Shown here in pieces: positions 9,845 through 17,435 of a stretch of 64,000 nucleotides of DNA (position 1 is its first letter; each line of letters opens with the position of its first letter). The notes under the pieces are model-generated. The model was not told the origin of the DNA. It ran no database searches and saw nothing but the letters and a program-made list of their open reading frames with translations. The stretch comes from Ktedonobacter racemifer DSM 44963 (lineage in GTDB: Bacteria; Chloroflexota; Ktedonobacteria; Ktedonobacterales; Ktedonobacteraceae), in contig NZ_ADVG01000005.1 in assembly GCF_000178855.1 (NCBI RefSeq), forward strand, positions 1-64,000, read 5' to 3'. Both the position numbers and the translations under genes were made by a program.

Positions 9845-10444
9845 CAATACAAGATGAACGCATTGATCGAAGAACAAACCGAGCGGTTGGACGCGTGACC
9901 ATCACCCAGATTTGTGGAGGCTCGAAAGACGATTACCTCACCGATTGAGCAAAGGCTTGTTTCATGAGCCGAGCGCTTCCTCGGCAAACTCGCGTGTGCT
10001 CTGCGAAATGGCTAAAGGTATACCGGTCATATGCATATGGCGGGCTGAAAGAAAATAATCGCGATCCAAATGAGCGAGAACCATCTGGCTTGCTGCCGAG
10101 CGTTTGCGAAAATACTGCACCTGCGGGTCTCCTGCGACAACCCGAGACTTCAATTGAAATCCCGTGGGGTTCAGCCCATCGGTGCCAACGCCGTCGATAT
10201 TTACTTTCTCCTCCAGGAGACGGTTGAAAATATATTTGCCAAATGCATCGTCTCCTACTCGGCTCACCCAACCGCTGCGCAGGCCAGGCCGCGCCAACCC
10301 GATAGCGACATTGGTTTCGGCTCCCACGAACCGCCGCTTAAATCAATTGACATCATGTAATTCCCCGATCGTATCGACTACGAACATAGCCATTGCCTCA
10401 CCGAAAGTGACGACATCCAACTTGCTCAACAATACTCCCTCCAT
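9845..10444 (-). pseudogene. Broken PfkB-family kinase (kdgK-like)
   Basis: From ATG 10444 the frame reads DVVTFGEAMAMFVVD, hits a TGA in place of a sense codon before FKRRFVGAETNVAIG, and then continues through VSRVGDDAFGKYI and RHMHMTGIPLAIS, all typical of 2-keto-3-deoxygluconate kinases of Firmicutes type. After residue about 155 the frame shifts at least twice and the second half is lost. The product would have phosphorylated 2-keto-3-deoxygluconate in hexuronate breakdown. A strong promoter and LacI operators remain in front of it (10485-10552). Confidence 0.75.
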
Positions 10445-10484
10445 CTTCTAAGCCTTTCCTAACATTGCGATGCAATCAGGCGGC

Positions 10485-10552
10485 CTGCCCATAAATCGAT
10501 TTAGTAAATCGATTTATGGGCAGATTATACTTCACTTTTTTACTAAATTCAA
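10485..10552 (-). promoter_or_regulatory. Sigma-70-type promoter with LacI-type operators
   Basis: On the minus strand a -35 TTGAAT (10547-10552) and a -10 TATAAT (10524-10529) are spaced 17 bases apart. Just downstream, 10485-10523 is a 17-bp inverted repeat whose arms each carry an AAATCGATTT operator core typical of LacI-family regulators. The same arrangement recurs at 15234-15301. It would drive the broken kinase gene. Confidence 0.7.
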
Positions 10553-10556
10553 GCCC

Positions 10557-11175
10557 CCTCCCCAAAGTAATTGTTCAGATTTGACCCAAAGAAAAGAAAG
10601 AGCCAGCAGACGTCTTTGTGGAGAGAAGAGGCCCATCATTGGCGCTCTATTCCTCTTTCCTGCTCGCCAAAAATGTGCGCAATTGTTTCGCATACGCCCA
10701 GCACTTTTCGGGAGGCGCGATCTCACGAGATCGGAAGCTCTGGTACAGGTTATCATCGATATATCGGGGAAAAACATGCAGGTCTTTGACGGCTTTGGCC
10801 AGTTCAAGACCTCCTCATTCTCAGGAAATTTTTCCTTGAGTTTGTGGATATCACGCAAGTCATGCGCCCAACAGCGTTGATGAAACCCTTGGTGGATGTT
10901 GTACCCCGCATAAAAATCGCTGCCCAACACTCCCTGATACTGGTCTCCTATCAAGTGTTCGACGACTTCTCCTGCACGCGAGTGATGGTACTCGTAGTAG
11001 CGCACGGTTGGGGTACTCACACTCCAGATGTATCCGTTGATCCCATCCTCTCGCCAGCCGGTTTCATCGGCTTGTAAGGCGGGGCTAGTACACTGCGGTG
11101 GAAATAGTTCCGTGATAAAATAGGAGGGAAAACAGGGTCTCGCGCCATAACTTGCGAGTGCGCATCTCCAAATAG
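10557..11175 (-). pseudogene. IS66-family transposase, C-terminal fragment
   Basis: The minus strand encodes LQADETGWREDGINGYIWS, GSDFYAGYN and CWAHDLRDIHKLK, the catalytic DDE core of IS66 TnpC. Near 10795 the frame shifts; the other frame continues with DDNLYQSFRSREI and CWAYAKQLRTFL. The N-terminal part of the same family lies at 13140-13525, so one IS66 copy appears split by the two IS630 insertions between them. Confidence 0.75.
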
Positions 11176-11184
11176 ACATCCAAC

Positions 11185-12270
11185 TTATTGATTTCGAGAG
11201 AGAGAGTTAAAGTTTGGAAGCAACCCGCCGAGAGAAAGAGGTATGGGAGCACCAAAGAAAGCCGATTGGCGAGAAGAACGGCGCAAACGCGCCTGGGAAC
11301 TGAAACAAGCAGGATGGAAACAAAAAGACATCGCAGTGGCGCTGGGGGTGACAGAAGGAGCGATCAGCCAGTGGATGAAAAGTGGACGAGAGGGAGGAGA
11401 AGAGGGTCTCAAAGCCCATCCAGCCAAAGGAGCCACGCCCCGTCTGACACCAGAGCAGCAAGCGCGTATCCCAGAAGTGCTGGCGAAAGGAGCAGCAGCC
11501 TACGGATTTACGGGAGACGTATGGACAAGCCGACGGTTGGCGGTGGTCATCAAGCGAGAGTTCGGAGTCAGCTATCATCCCGATCATTGTGGGTACCTGG
11601 TCCGCAAGATGGGTCTGAGCTTGCAGAAACCAGTGGTGCGAGCAACTCAGCGCAATGAGCAAGCCATTGCGCACTGGAAGAATCAGCAGTGGCCTCGGCT
11701 CAAAAAAAGCCGAACAGGAAAAGCGCACGATAGTCTTTGTCGATGAAGCGGGTTTTTATCTGTTACCAATGGTGGTGCGAACCTACGCTCCGCGCGGACA
11801 AACCCCGGTGCTGCGAGTTCCACTGACCCGCGATCACATCTCTGCCATTGGAGGCATCACCCCAACGGGCGGATCTTCATGCAAACGCAAGAACGAGCGT
11901 ACAAAGCGGTGGACGTGGTCCGGTTTTTGCAGGTGCTCCTGCGCAAGATCCCTGGTCGCTTGCTCGTCATTTGGGATGGCTCACCCATTCATCGAGCGAA
12001 CGTGATCAAGCAGTTTCTGGCCAGCCCGATGGGCAAACGAGTGCATCTGGAACGCTTACCCGGCTATGCGCCGGATCTCAATCCGCAAGAAGGGGTCTGG
12101 AACGCGGCTCAAACGTCGTGAACTCAAAAACCTGTGTTGCCGGGACCTTGCTCACCTGCGCCAAGAACTGGTCCACGCTAAAGAGCGCCTGCGCCATCGG
12201 CAGACCATCCTGCAGCAGTGTTTCTCCCATGCTCTTGCTGAGATTTAGTTGTCAGCCACGAAATCAATAA
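11185..12270 (+). mobile_element. IS630-family element, transposase frameshifted
   Basis: Terminal inverted repeats TTATTGATTTCG (11185-11196) and CGAAATCAATAA (12259-12270) bound the element. The first part of the transposase (11243-11746) has HTH segments such as WKQKDIAVALGVTEGAISQW. The DDE part follows in other frames: FVDEAGFYLLP, LLVIWDGSPIHR, GYAPDLNPQEGVWN. The first shift is -1 at a run of seven A near 11700. Two more shifts near 11870 and 12105 look like single-base losses or gains, so the gene is dead. It sits inside the IS66 copy. Confidence 0.75.
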
Positions 12271-12340
12271 ATGATCCACTTGAAGATGCGCAGAGGGTTT
12301 CCTGGAGTGAAACCCTGGAAAAGTGAAGGGAAACAGAACC

Positions 12341-13140
12341 ATGCCAAAACGTGCCATCCATATGGTCCTCAGTGAGCGAGAAAAAGAAGAGGTAGAGCGG
12401 CTTACAAAGCATCATCGGAGCGAACAGCAACAGGCGCAGCGGGCGCGGATAGTCCTGACTGCAGCTCAAGGTCATTCGAATGCGCAGATTGCCCGCGAGT
12501 TGCAGGTGAATATGGACACCGTGCGCTTGTGGCGGGATCGTTGAGTGGGACTGCAAGGCATTGATCTGGAAATGCTCACAGTGGCAGAACGTTTACAAGA
12601 TGTGTCGCGACCGGGAGCGCCTCCAAAGTTCACGGAAGAACAGCGCTGTCAGATGGCAGCCTTTGCGTGTGAAGCACCGATGAAAGCAGGGCGGCCCATC
12701 AGCCAGTGGACAGGCCGAGAGATTGCGGATGAATTGAAGAAGCGAGGCATCGTTGAGCAGATTTCGCCACGACATGCGAGCCATCTGCTGAAAAAAGGGG
12801 GCTGCAACCGCACCGTTTCCGGTATTGGTTAACCGAAGAGCCTGACCCCAAGCGCGATAAGAAAATTGTCGAGGGCTGCGAGGTGTACAGGAGTGCACGC
12901 GAGCGAGCCAGGCAGGGTGAGCGCACCATTAGCATGGATGAGTTGACAGGGGGGCAAGCCTTGGAGCGCAAACATCCAGACTTGCCGATGCAGCCGGGCC
13001 ATGTGCTGCGACGCGAGTTTGAGTACATTCGGCATGGGACGTTGACCTGGTTCATCAACTTTGATGTAGTCAGCGGGCAGGTGATCGCCCCCTCTTGGGG
13101 AGCGACTCGTATGGAGCAAGACTGCCTGGCCCACCTCGTG
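12341..13140 (+). pseudogene. Second IS630-family transposase, truncated
   Basis: Starts MPKRAIHMVLSEREK with an HTH (NAQIARELQVNMDTVRLWR). It is interrupted by TGA at 12542, resumes in the same frame, frameshifts near 12800, then reads MDELTGGQALERKHPDLPMQ and GTLTWFINFDVVSGQV. It ends abruptly at about 13140, where minus-strand IS66 sequence begins, so the catalytic C-terminus is missing. It is a different IS630 lineage from the neighbour at 11185. Confidence 0.7.
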
Positions 13141-13525
13141 CAAATCCACGGGTGCCTCATGCCATTTTTGACACTGGGCACACCAGCCTTTGAAGATTCG
13201 GTGGTGCAGGACTTCGACAGGTGGCGGGGACGGCACATCGATCACCTCTCGCACTCGCGCCAGGCTGATCCCTCCTAGCCGCAATTGGCAATCAGGACAG
13301 GCCACGATCCGATACTCTACGATCTGCGTGGGCACGCTGCGGGGACGGCCATGGTTGTGCTCAGCCACGCGTTTCTTCCACTTGGGGCTTTTTTACATTG
13401 GCTTTGACAAACGCTGGCGGCGGCGTTTTCTGGTGTTCCAACTCTTCGATCCGTAGAAGAGCAACCTGCAGCAGTTCCTGATTTTCTTTCCGAAGCTGGG
13501 CCACTTCTTCTTCCGTTATCATCAT
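13140..13525 (-). pseudogene. IS66-family transposase, N-terminal fragment
   Basis: From ATG 13525 the frame reads a coiled-coil leader (EEEVAQLRKENQELLQVALL), shifts frame near 13372, and continues with CPDCQLRLGG and CAQCQKWHEAP, the zinc-binding segment of IS66 TnpC. It stops where the IS630 fragment joins. It probably belongs with the C-terminal fragment at 10557-11175. Confidence 0.7.
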
Positions 13526-13560
13526 AGCCTGAGTTTACCAGAGCGTTCAAGTCTGAACAC

Positions 13561-14595
13561 TTACCCCCAAAATTCATTTTGCGGACGAGTGCTTCTCCGT
13601 GAAGATTCCCGAATGATTAATTTGCAATCGAATACCTGCTCACGCGGCGGTCCATTGGTTGGCACATCCGCGGTTATTCGGTTCATGAGCAGTTTGCCTG
13701 CTGCCCTGCCCATTTCCAAGGTGGGTTGTGCGATCGCAGTTAGGGTCGGTGTCAACAAGTGGGCAAACGAAATGTTATCAAACACGATCAGCGCGAGCTC
13801 TTCCGGCACTGGCATTTGGTTGTTCTTGATAAAAGATAGAATTTCCATCAGAACCAGCTCGTTGCCGGCGATCATCGCAGTCGGCCGTTCCGTCCCCGAG
13901 AAAAGCTCGGCCAGCTTGCTGCGGATTTGCCCGATTTCGCAATGAATCATAAATTCCTGCCGTTGTTCCAGCCCCAATTCCCGGACAGCTCGCTTATACC
14001 CTTCCATCCGATCTATGCGCGAGCTGATCGTCAGCGGTTCCGTGATGATCGCGATCCTCTTATGCCCCTGTTCAGCGAGATGCTCAGTTGCTTGAAATAC
14101 GGCCTCCGCATTATTAACGACTACGGTGTCTGACAGGACTCCTTCCACCTTCCGGTCTAAAAAAAGAAGAGGCATACGCTCCTTCACCAATTTCTTATAT
14201 AAAGATTTATTTTCCCCGGTAGGGAATAAAATGATGCCGTCTACCTGTTTGGCTTGCAACGTTTCTAGATATGTCTTCTCTTTCTCCATATCCTCATCCG
14301 AATTGCATAAAATGACATTCATGCTCTGTTCCTGGAAATAATCTTCGAGCGCTCTGCAAATCTCAATGGAAAATCCGTGCACGATATTGGCGACGATGAC
14401 GCCGATCGTCGATGTACGTTTTTGTTTGAGGCTTCGAGCCAATATGTTCGGCTGATAGTCCAGCTCCGCAATCGTAGTTTCGATCTTTTGTCTCGTTTGT
14501 GCACTCATATACTCGTAACGCTTGTTCAAATACTGGGAAACGGTGCTTTTCGACACACCTGCTTTTTCAGCAACGTCAGTTATCGTTACCATCAT
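13561..14595 (-). CDS. LacI-family regulator (KdgR-like)
   Basis: A 344-aa repressor with an N-terminal LacI HTH (TITDVAEKAGVSKSTVSQYL) and a periplasmic-binding-type sensor domain (ILFPTGENKS, IAGNELVLMEIL, IVFDNISFAHLLTPTLTAIA). It looks like Firmicutes regulators of hexuronate genes. I use ATG 14595; a GTG at 14610 after GAAGG is equally possible. The last few residues are altered because IS66 sequence joins at 13560, inside what was its terminator hairpin. An operator-like site lies just upstream (14626-14639). Part of its 3' end is duplicated at 15312-15648. Confidence 0.8.
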   Translation of the reverse strand: MMVTITDVAEKAGVSKSTVSQYLNKRYEYMSAQTRQKIETTIAELDYQPNILARSLKQKRTSTIGVIVANIVHGFSIEICRALEDYFQEQSMNVILCNSDEDMEKEKTYLETLQAKQVDGIILFPTGENKSLYKKLVKERMPLLFLDRKVEGVLSDTVVVNNAEAVFQATEHLAEQGHKRIAIITEPLTISSRIDRMEGYKRAVRELGLEQRQEFMIHCEIGQIRSKLAELFSGTERPTAMIAGNELVLMEILSFIKNNQMPVPEELALIVFDNISFAHLLTPTLTAIAQPTLEMGRAAGKLLMNRITADVPTNGPPREQVFDCKLIIRESSRRSTRPQNEFWG

Positions 14596-14625
14596 TACAA
14601 CTGATTCCACCTTTGCCTTCTATCT

Positions 14626-14639
14626 ATAAATCAGTTTAT
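14626..14639. promoter_or_regulatory. LacI-type operator before the regulator
   Basis: ATAAATCAGTTTAT is a near-palindrome one base off the AAATCGATTT core seen at 10485-10523 and 15234-15263. Its position 31 bases before the regulator start suggests self-repression. Confidence 0.5.
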
Positions 14640-14911
14640 CATTCCGTAACATCTCGCTGCGTTTGATGCTATCAAGGGACGTTGAGACATTCAAGTTTTT
14701 CCTGACACAAACCATTCATTCGGCATCGTATAACCGGGCATGCTTGCTCTTGAAGTTCCGCCGTGCCGTCATGCGTATTCCAATAAATTCGTCCTTCCGA
14801 CCGCGCCGACGCTTAGTGCTGCGTTCCTCATTGGCGCTATCATTACTGCCAGGCAGAGCCTCTGGATAAAACATGCCTGCATTGGTTCTCAACTTTGATT
14901 CAGCGTTTTAT
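14640..14911. other. Rearranged stretch with inverted junction
   Basis: No intact gene. On the minus strand a basic segment (…NEERSTKRRRGRKDEF…) can be read but has no start. On the + strand at 14816-14832, LVLRSSL is encoded again, the same short sequence that ends the minus-strand fragment at 14912-14940. The two copies (GTGCTxCGTTCCTCATTGG) face each other, so a small inversion or fold-back duplication is likely. Confidence 0.4.
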
Positions 14912-15223
14912 TCATACCAATGAGGAACGTAGCACCAGGTCGGCCTGAATGGTTTGAGTTTCTCGAACGACCGCCGATAATCTGCTTTCATTTAACCCGC
15001 CGTGATCCAGCCATAATTCAACCGGAGCCGAATAGACGCGTATAAGATCATACGGTTCAATGGCCTGCCTGCACAACTCCAGCGGCAGAAGTTCGCCGGG
15101 AAACAACTCGCGCCGAATTTCGCTTCCTTGCCCTCCGCTCTCTGCAATGAGGGCGGCATACTCGCCTTGATCAACTTCTTTCCGGCAGCCAAAAACTGAG
15201 GGAGGGACTACAATGCTTTTCAT
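14912..15223 (-). pseudogene. Sugar-phosphate isomerase/epimerase-like fragment
   Basis: About 100 codons from ATG 15223 (MKSIVVPPSVFG…) resemble the first strands of TIM-barrel sugar isomerases (xylose-isomerase-like superfamily), with the pattern LPLELCRQAIEPYDLIRVYSA broken over several strands. It stops after LVLRSSLV where the inverted junction begins, so two thirds of the protein are missing. The upstream promoter and operator at 15234-15301 match those of the kinase remnant, so both belonged to one LacI-controlled regulon. Confidence 0.45.
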
Positions 15224-15233
15224 GCTGTTCACA

Positions 15234-15301
15234 ATCCATTCATAAATCGATTTACGAATGGATTATGAACGAATTATACTTCACCCTTTTACTAAATTCA
15301 A
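15234..15301 (-). promoter_or_regulatory. Second sigma-70 promoter with LacI-type operator
   Basis: Minus strand: -35 TTGAAT at 15296-15301, 17-base spacer, -10 TATAAT at 15273-15278. Nearly every spacer base equals that of the promoter at 10524-10552. The operator at 15234-15263 is an inverted repeat centred on AAATCGATTT. It drives the isomerase-like fragment. Confidence 0.7.
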
Positions 15302-15339
15302 GCACTCGTCCGCAAAATTCATTTTGCGGACGAGTGCTT
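15300..15339. terminator. Hairpin terminator of the duplicated lacI end
   Basis: 19-base perfect arms with a 2-base loop (AAGCACTCGTCCGCAAAAT and complement). The right arm is also present at 13565-13585 after the first lacI copy, but there the left arm has been replaced by IS66 sequence. It is the natural terminator of the lacI-type gene. Confidence 0.6.
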
Positions 15340-15648
15340 CTCCGTGAAGATTCCCGAATGATTAATTTGCAATCGAATACCTGCTCACGCGGCGGTCCAT
15401 TGGTTGGCACATCCGCAGTTATTCGGTTCATGAGCAGTTTGCCTGCTGCCCTGCCCATTTCCAAGGTGGGTTGTGCGATCGCAGTTAGGGTCGGTGTCAA
15501 CAAGTGGGCAAACGAAATGTTATCAAACACGATCAGCGCGAGCTCTTCCGGCACTGGCATTTGGTTGTTCTTGATAAAAGATAGAATTTCCATCAGAACC
15601 AGCTCGTTGCCGGCGATCATCGCAGTCAGCCGTTCCGTCCCCGAGAAA
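15312..15648 (-). pseudogene. Duplicated 3' end of the lacI-type gene
   Basis: About 337 bases nearly identical to 13565-13903, with only a few substitutions (for example Gly to Ser class changes near 15628). It encodes the last third of the regulator, from AGNELVLMEIL to the end. The copy is cut exactly at 15649 by the left end of an IS6-family element, which probably created the duplication by replicative transposition. Confidence 0.8.
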
Positions 15649-16631
15649 GGTTCTGTCAGAACTCAAACACTCCCTTGGCAGAGCGCTCACACTTCTGTTA
15701 TGCTGATCCCATGAAAACAGGATAGAATCGAGGAGTGTTGACTGATGAACTGCCCCCATTGCGCTGCCATGACCACCAAGAAGCGAGCGAAGAAAACCAA
15801 ACTGGGCTATGCAACGTTCTTTTGCCTTCACTGTCGCTGTACCTTCAACGAACGTACTGGCACCCCTTTCAACTATCTGGAATTTCCCACGGACATTGTC
15901 CTTCTTGTGGTCTTGTGGCGATTGCGCTACAAACTGAGTTTGCGTGATGTTGCCGAGTTATTTTTAGAGCGCGGCTTTGTTTTTACTCATGAAACGGTTC
16001 GAGACTGGGAAGAGCGGTTTGCTTCGTTGATCGCGGATCACTTGCGGAAAAAACGTTATGGCCAAGCAGGGAGATCCTGGTATGTTGATGAAACGTACAT
16101 TAAAGTCAATGGGAAATGGTGTTATCTCTATCGGGCCATTGATCGAGATGGCAATCTGGTCGATTCACGACTGAGTGAAAAGCGAGATATGGATGCCGCC
16201 AAATGGTTTTTCCAGCAAGCAGTCGAGATTGTTGGTCATAGTCCCGATCAAGTAACAACGGATGGGCATACATCCTATCCGAGAGCAATCCGTGAAGCGC
16301 TAGGCAGCAATATACTCCATCGAACGAATACATACCTCAATAATCGGCTGGAGCAAGATCACCGGGGCATCAAACAGCGATACTATCCGATGCGTGGTTT
16401 TGGATGTTTCGAGGCTGCAGCCCGTTTCTGTCGTGCTTTTGACGAATTACGCAATTATCTTCGTCCGCGTCGGGAGATGGGAGAACCAGTTTCACTCCCG
16501 GAACAACGCCAGGCTTTCCTTGAACGACTTGCAGCCCTGCAATCATTCATCCAAGCGACCTCATAGTTCAGAGAGCGAGAGGGAAGCATACAATTCTGGT
16601 AAGTTTTTGTGTTTTCAGTTCTGACAGAACC
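15649..16631 (+). mobile_element. IS6-family insertion sequence, 983 bp
   Basis: Bounded by 15-bp inverted repeats GGTTCTGTCAGAACT (15649-15663) and AGTTCTGACAGAACC (16617-16631), typical of IS6/IS26-like elements. It holds one intact transposase. The 8 bases on either side differ, so there is no target duplication. For this family that points to cointegrate or deletion activity: a lacI fragment lies on the left and an integrase fragment on the right. Confidence 0.85.
15745..16566 (+). CDS. IS6-family transposase
   Basis: A 273-aa DDE transposase. An N-terminal zinc-binding segment (MNCPHC…FCLHCRCTFNERTGTPF) precedes an HTH (YKLSLRDVAELFLERG). The catalytic residues are recognisable: first Asp in SWYVDETYIKVNGKW, second Asp in VTTDGHTSYPRAI, Glu in NNRLEQDHRGIKQRYYPMRG. 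It is full length for the family with no frameshift, so it is likely active. Confidence 0.88.
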   Translation: MNCPHCAAMTTKKRAKKTKLGYATFFCLHCRCTFNERTGTPFNYLEFPTDIVLLVVLWRLRYKLSLRDVAELFLERGFVFTHETVRDWEERFASLIADHLRKKRYGQAGRSWYVDETYIKVNGKWCYLYRAIDRDGNLVDSRLSEKRDMDAAKWFFQQAVEIVGHSPDQVTTDGHTSYPRAIREALGSNILHRTNTYLNNRLEQDHRGIKQRYYPMRGFGCFEAAARFCRAFDELRNYLRPRREMGEPVSLPEQRQAFLERLAALQSFIQATS

Positions 16632-16993
16632 CAGCAGGAGAGCCATGGCGATTCTACGATTTGGGGCATGGATACTGCTCCTATGATTTTTTTGATCAGT
16701 GCCCTCACCGCATGGCCTGCGCAAAATGCACCTTCTATGTACCTAAAGAGTCGAGTCAAGCACAGATCTTGGAAGGCAAGGCAAACTTACAACGGATGTT
16801 GCAAGAAATCCCGCTCTCAGACGATGAACGCGAAGCCGTTGAAGAGGGCATTGAAGCCCTAGAAAAACTTTCGGCACAGTTAGTTGATATACCCACTCCC
16901 GCCGGGCCAACTCCACGGCAATTGCAAGAAAACTCTGGTAAATCGAGCTTTGTTTCGTTACAATCAGTTCAGCGCAGGTTCTCACAGGCTTGA
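16632..16993 (+). pseudogene. C-terminal fragment of a site-specific integrase
   Basis: The frame opens directly at the IS6 boundary without a start: GEPWRFYDLGHGYCSYDFF, then CPHRMACAKCTFYVPK, LQEIPLSDDEREAVEEG and PTPAGPTPRQL. This cysteine-containing tail is characteristic of the large tyrosine recombinases of Tn554-like multi-integrase elements. The catalytic part has been lost to the IS6 insertion or an IS6-driven deletion. Confidence 0.65.
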
Positions 16994-17089
16994 CAAGCTC
17001 AATGAGGTTCGAATATCCTCTATATAGAGCTAGAAGATGTACTATCTCGGCACACATTTTGCTGTATGCAAAAGGAAACATATACGACA

Positions 17090-17168
17090 TATGGCTATGG
17101 TAAAAAAGGCGTTTTATGCCCACTGGACGGGTGCGCTCTTCTCTCGGTGTCAGTCGCCCATAGCCATA
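17090..17168 (+). other. Long-range stem in the leader of the S9 peptidase
   Basis: TATGGCTATGG (17090-17100) pairs with CCATAGCCATA (17158-17168) across 57 bases. A terminator-like hairpin follows at 17227-17265. The region 16994-17435 has no gene. The series of pairings could be a regulatory leader or simply the end of an older transcript. Confidence 0.3.
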
Positions 17169-17226
17169 CTATGCCCTTTTTCAGCGAGCGAGGTAGCTAA
17201 GCGCTAGGCAATCCCATAGTAAATAG

Positions 17227-17265
17227 GGCCATGGGCGATGAATATGCATTGCTCATGGCCTTTTT
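17227..17265 (+). terminator. Terminator-like hairpin with U-tract
   Basis: GGCCATGGGC pairs with GCTCATGGCC (10 bp with one G-U pair) around a 14-base loop, and TTTTT follows directly. It lies 170 bases before the S9 peptidase start, so it either ends an upstream transcript or attenuates this gene. Confidence 0.55.
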
Positions 17266-17435
17266 GTGCTTTTTTGGATGGAGAGGTTGTGAGGCGTGCA
17301 TGTGGTACCGGACACGTTCTCATGGCTGTTTGTCTCGTATGCGACTCTGGTGCTTGTCTACTCTTTAGCTCTCGTGCTCCGGGGACACAATGGATGCCAC
17401 ACACACTCCTTATCTTTCAAGAGGAGAATGTCTTC

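Noticed and set aside
14663..14869. 68-codon + strand frame
   Set aside because: It is part of the inverted junction and repeats LVLRSSL of the opposite-strand fragment.
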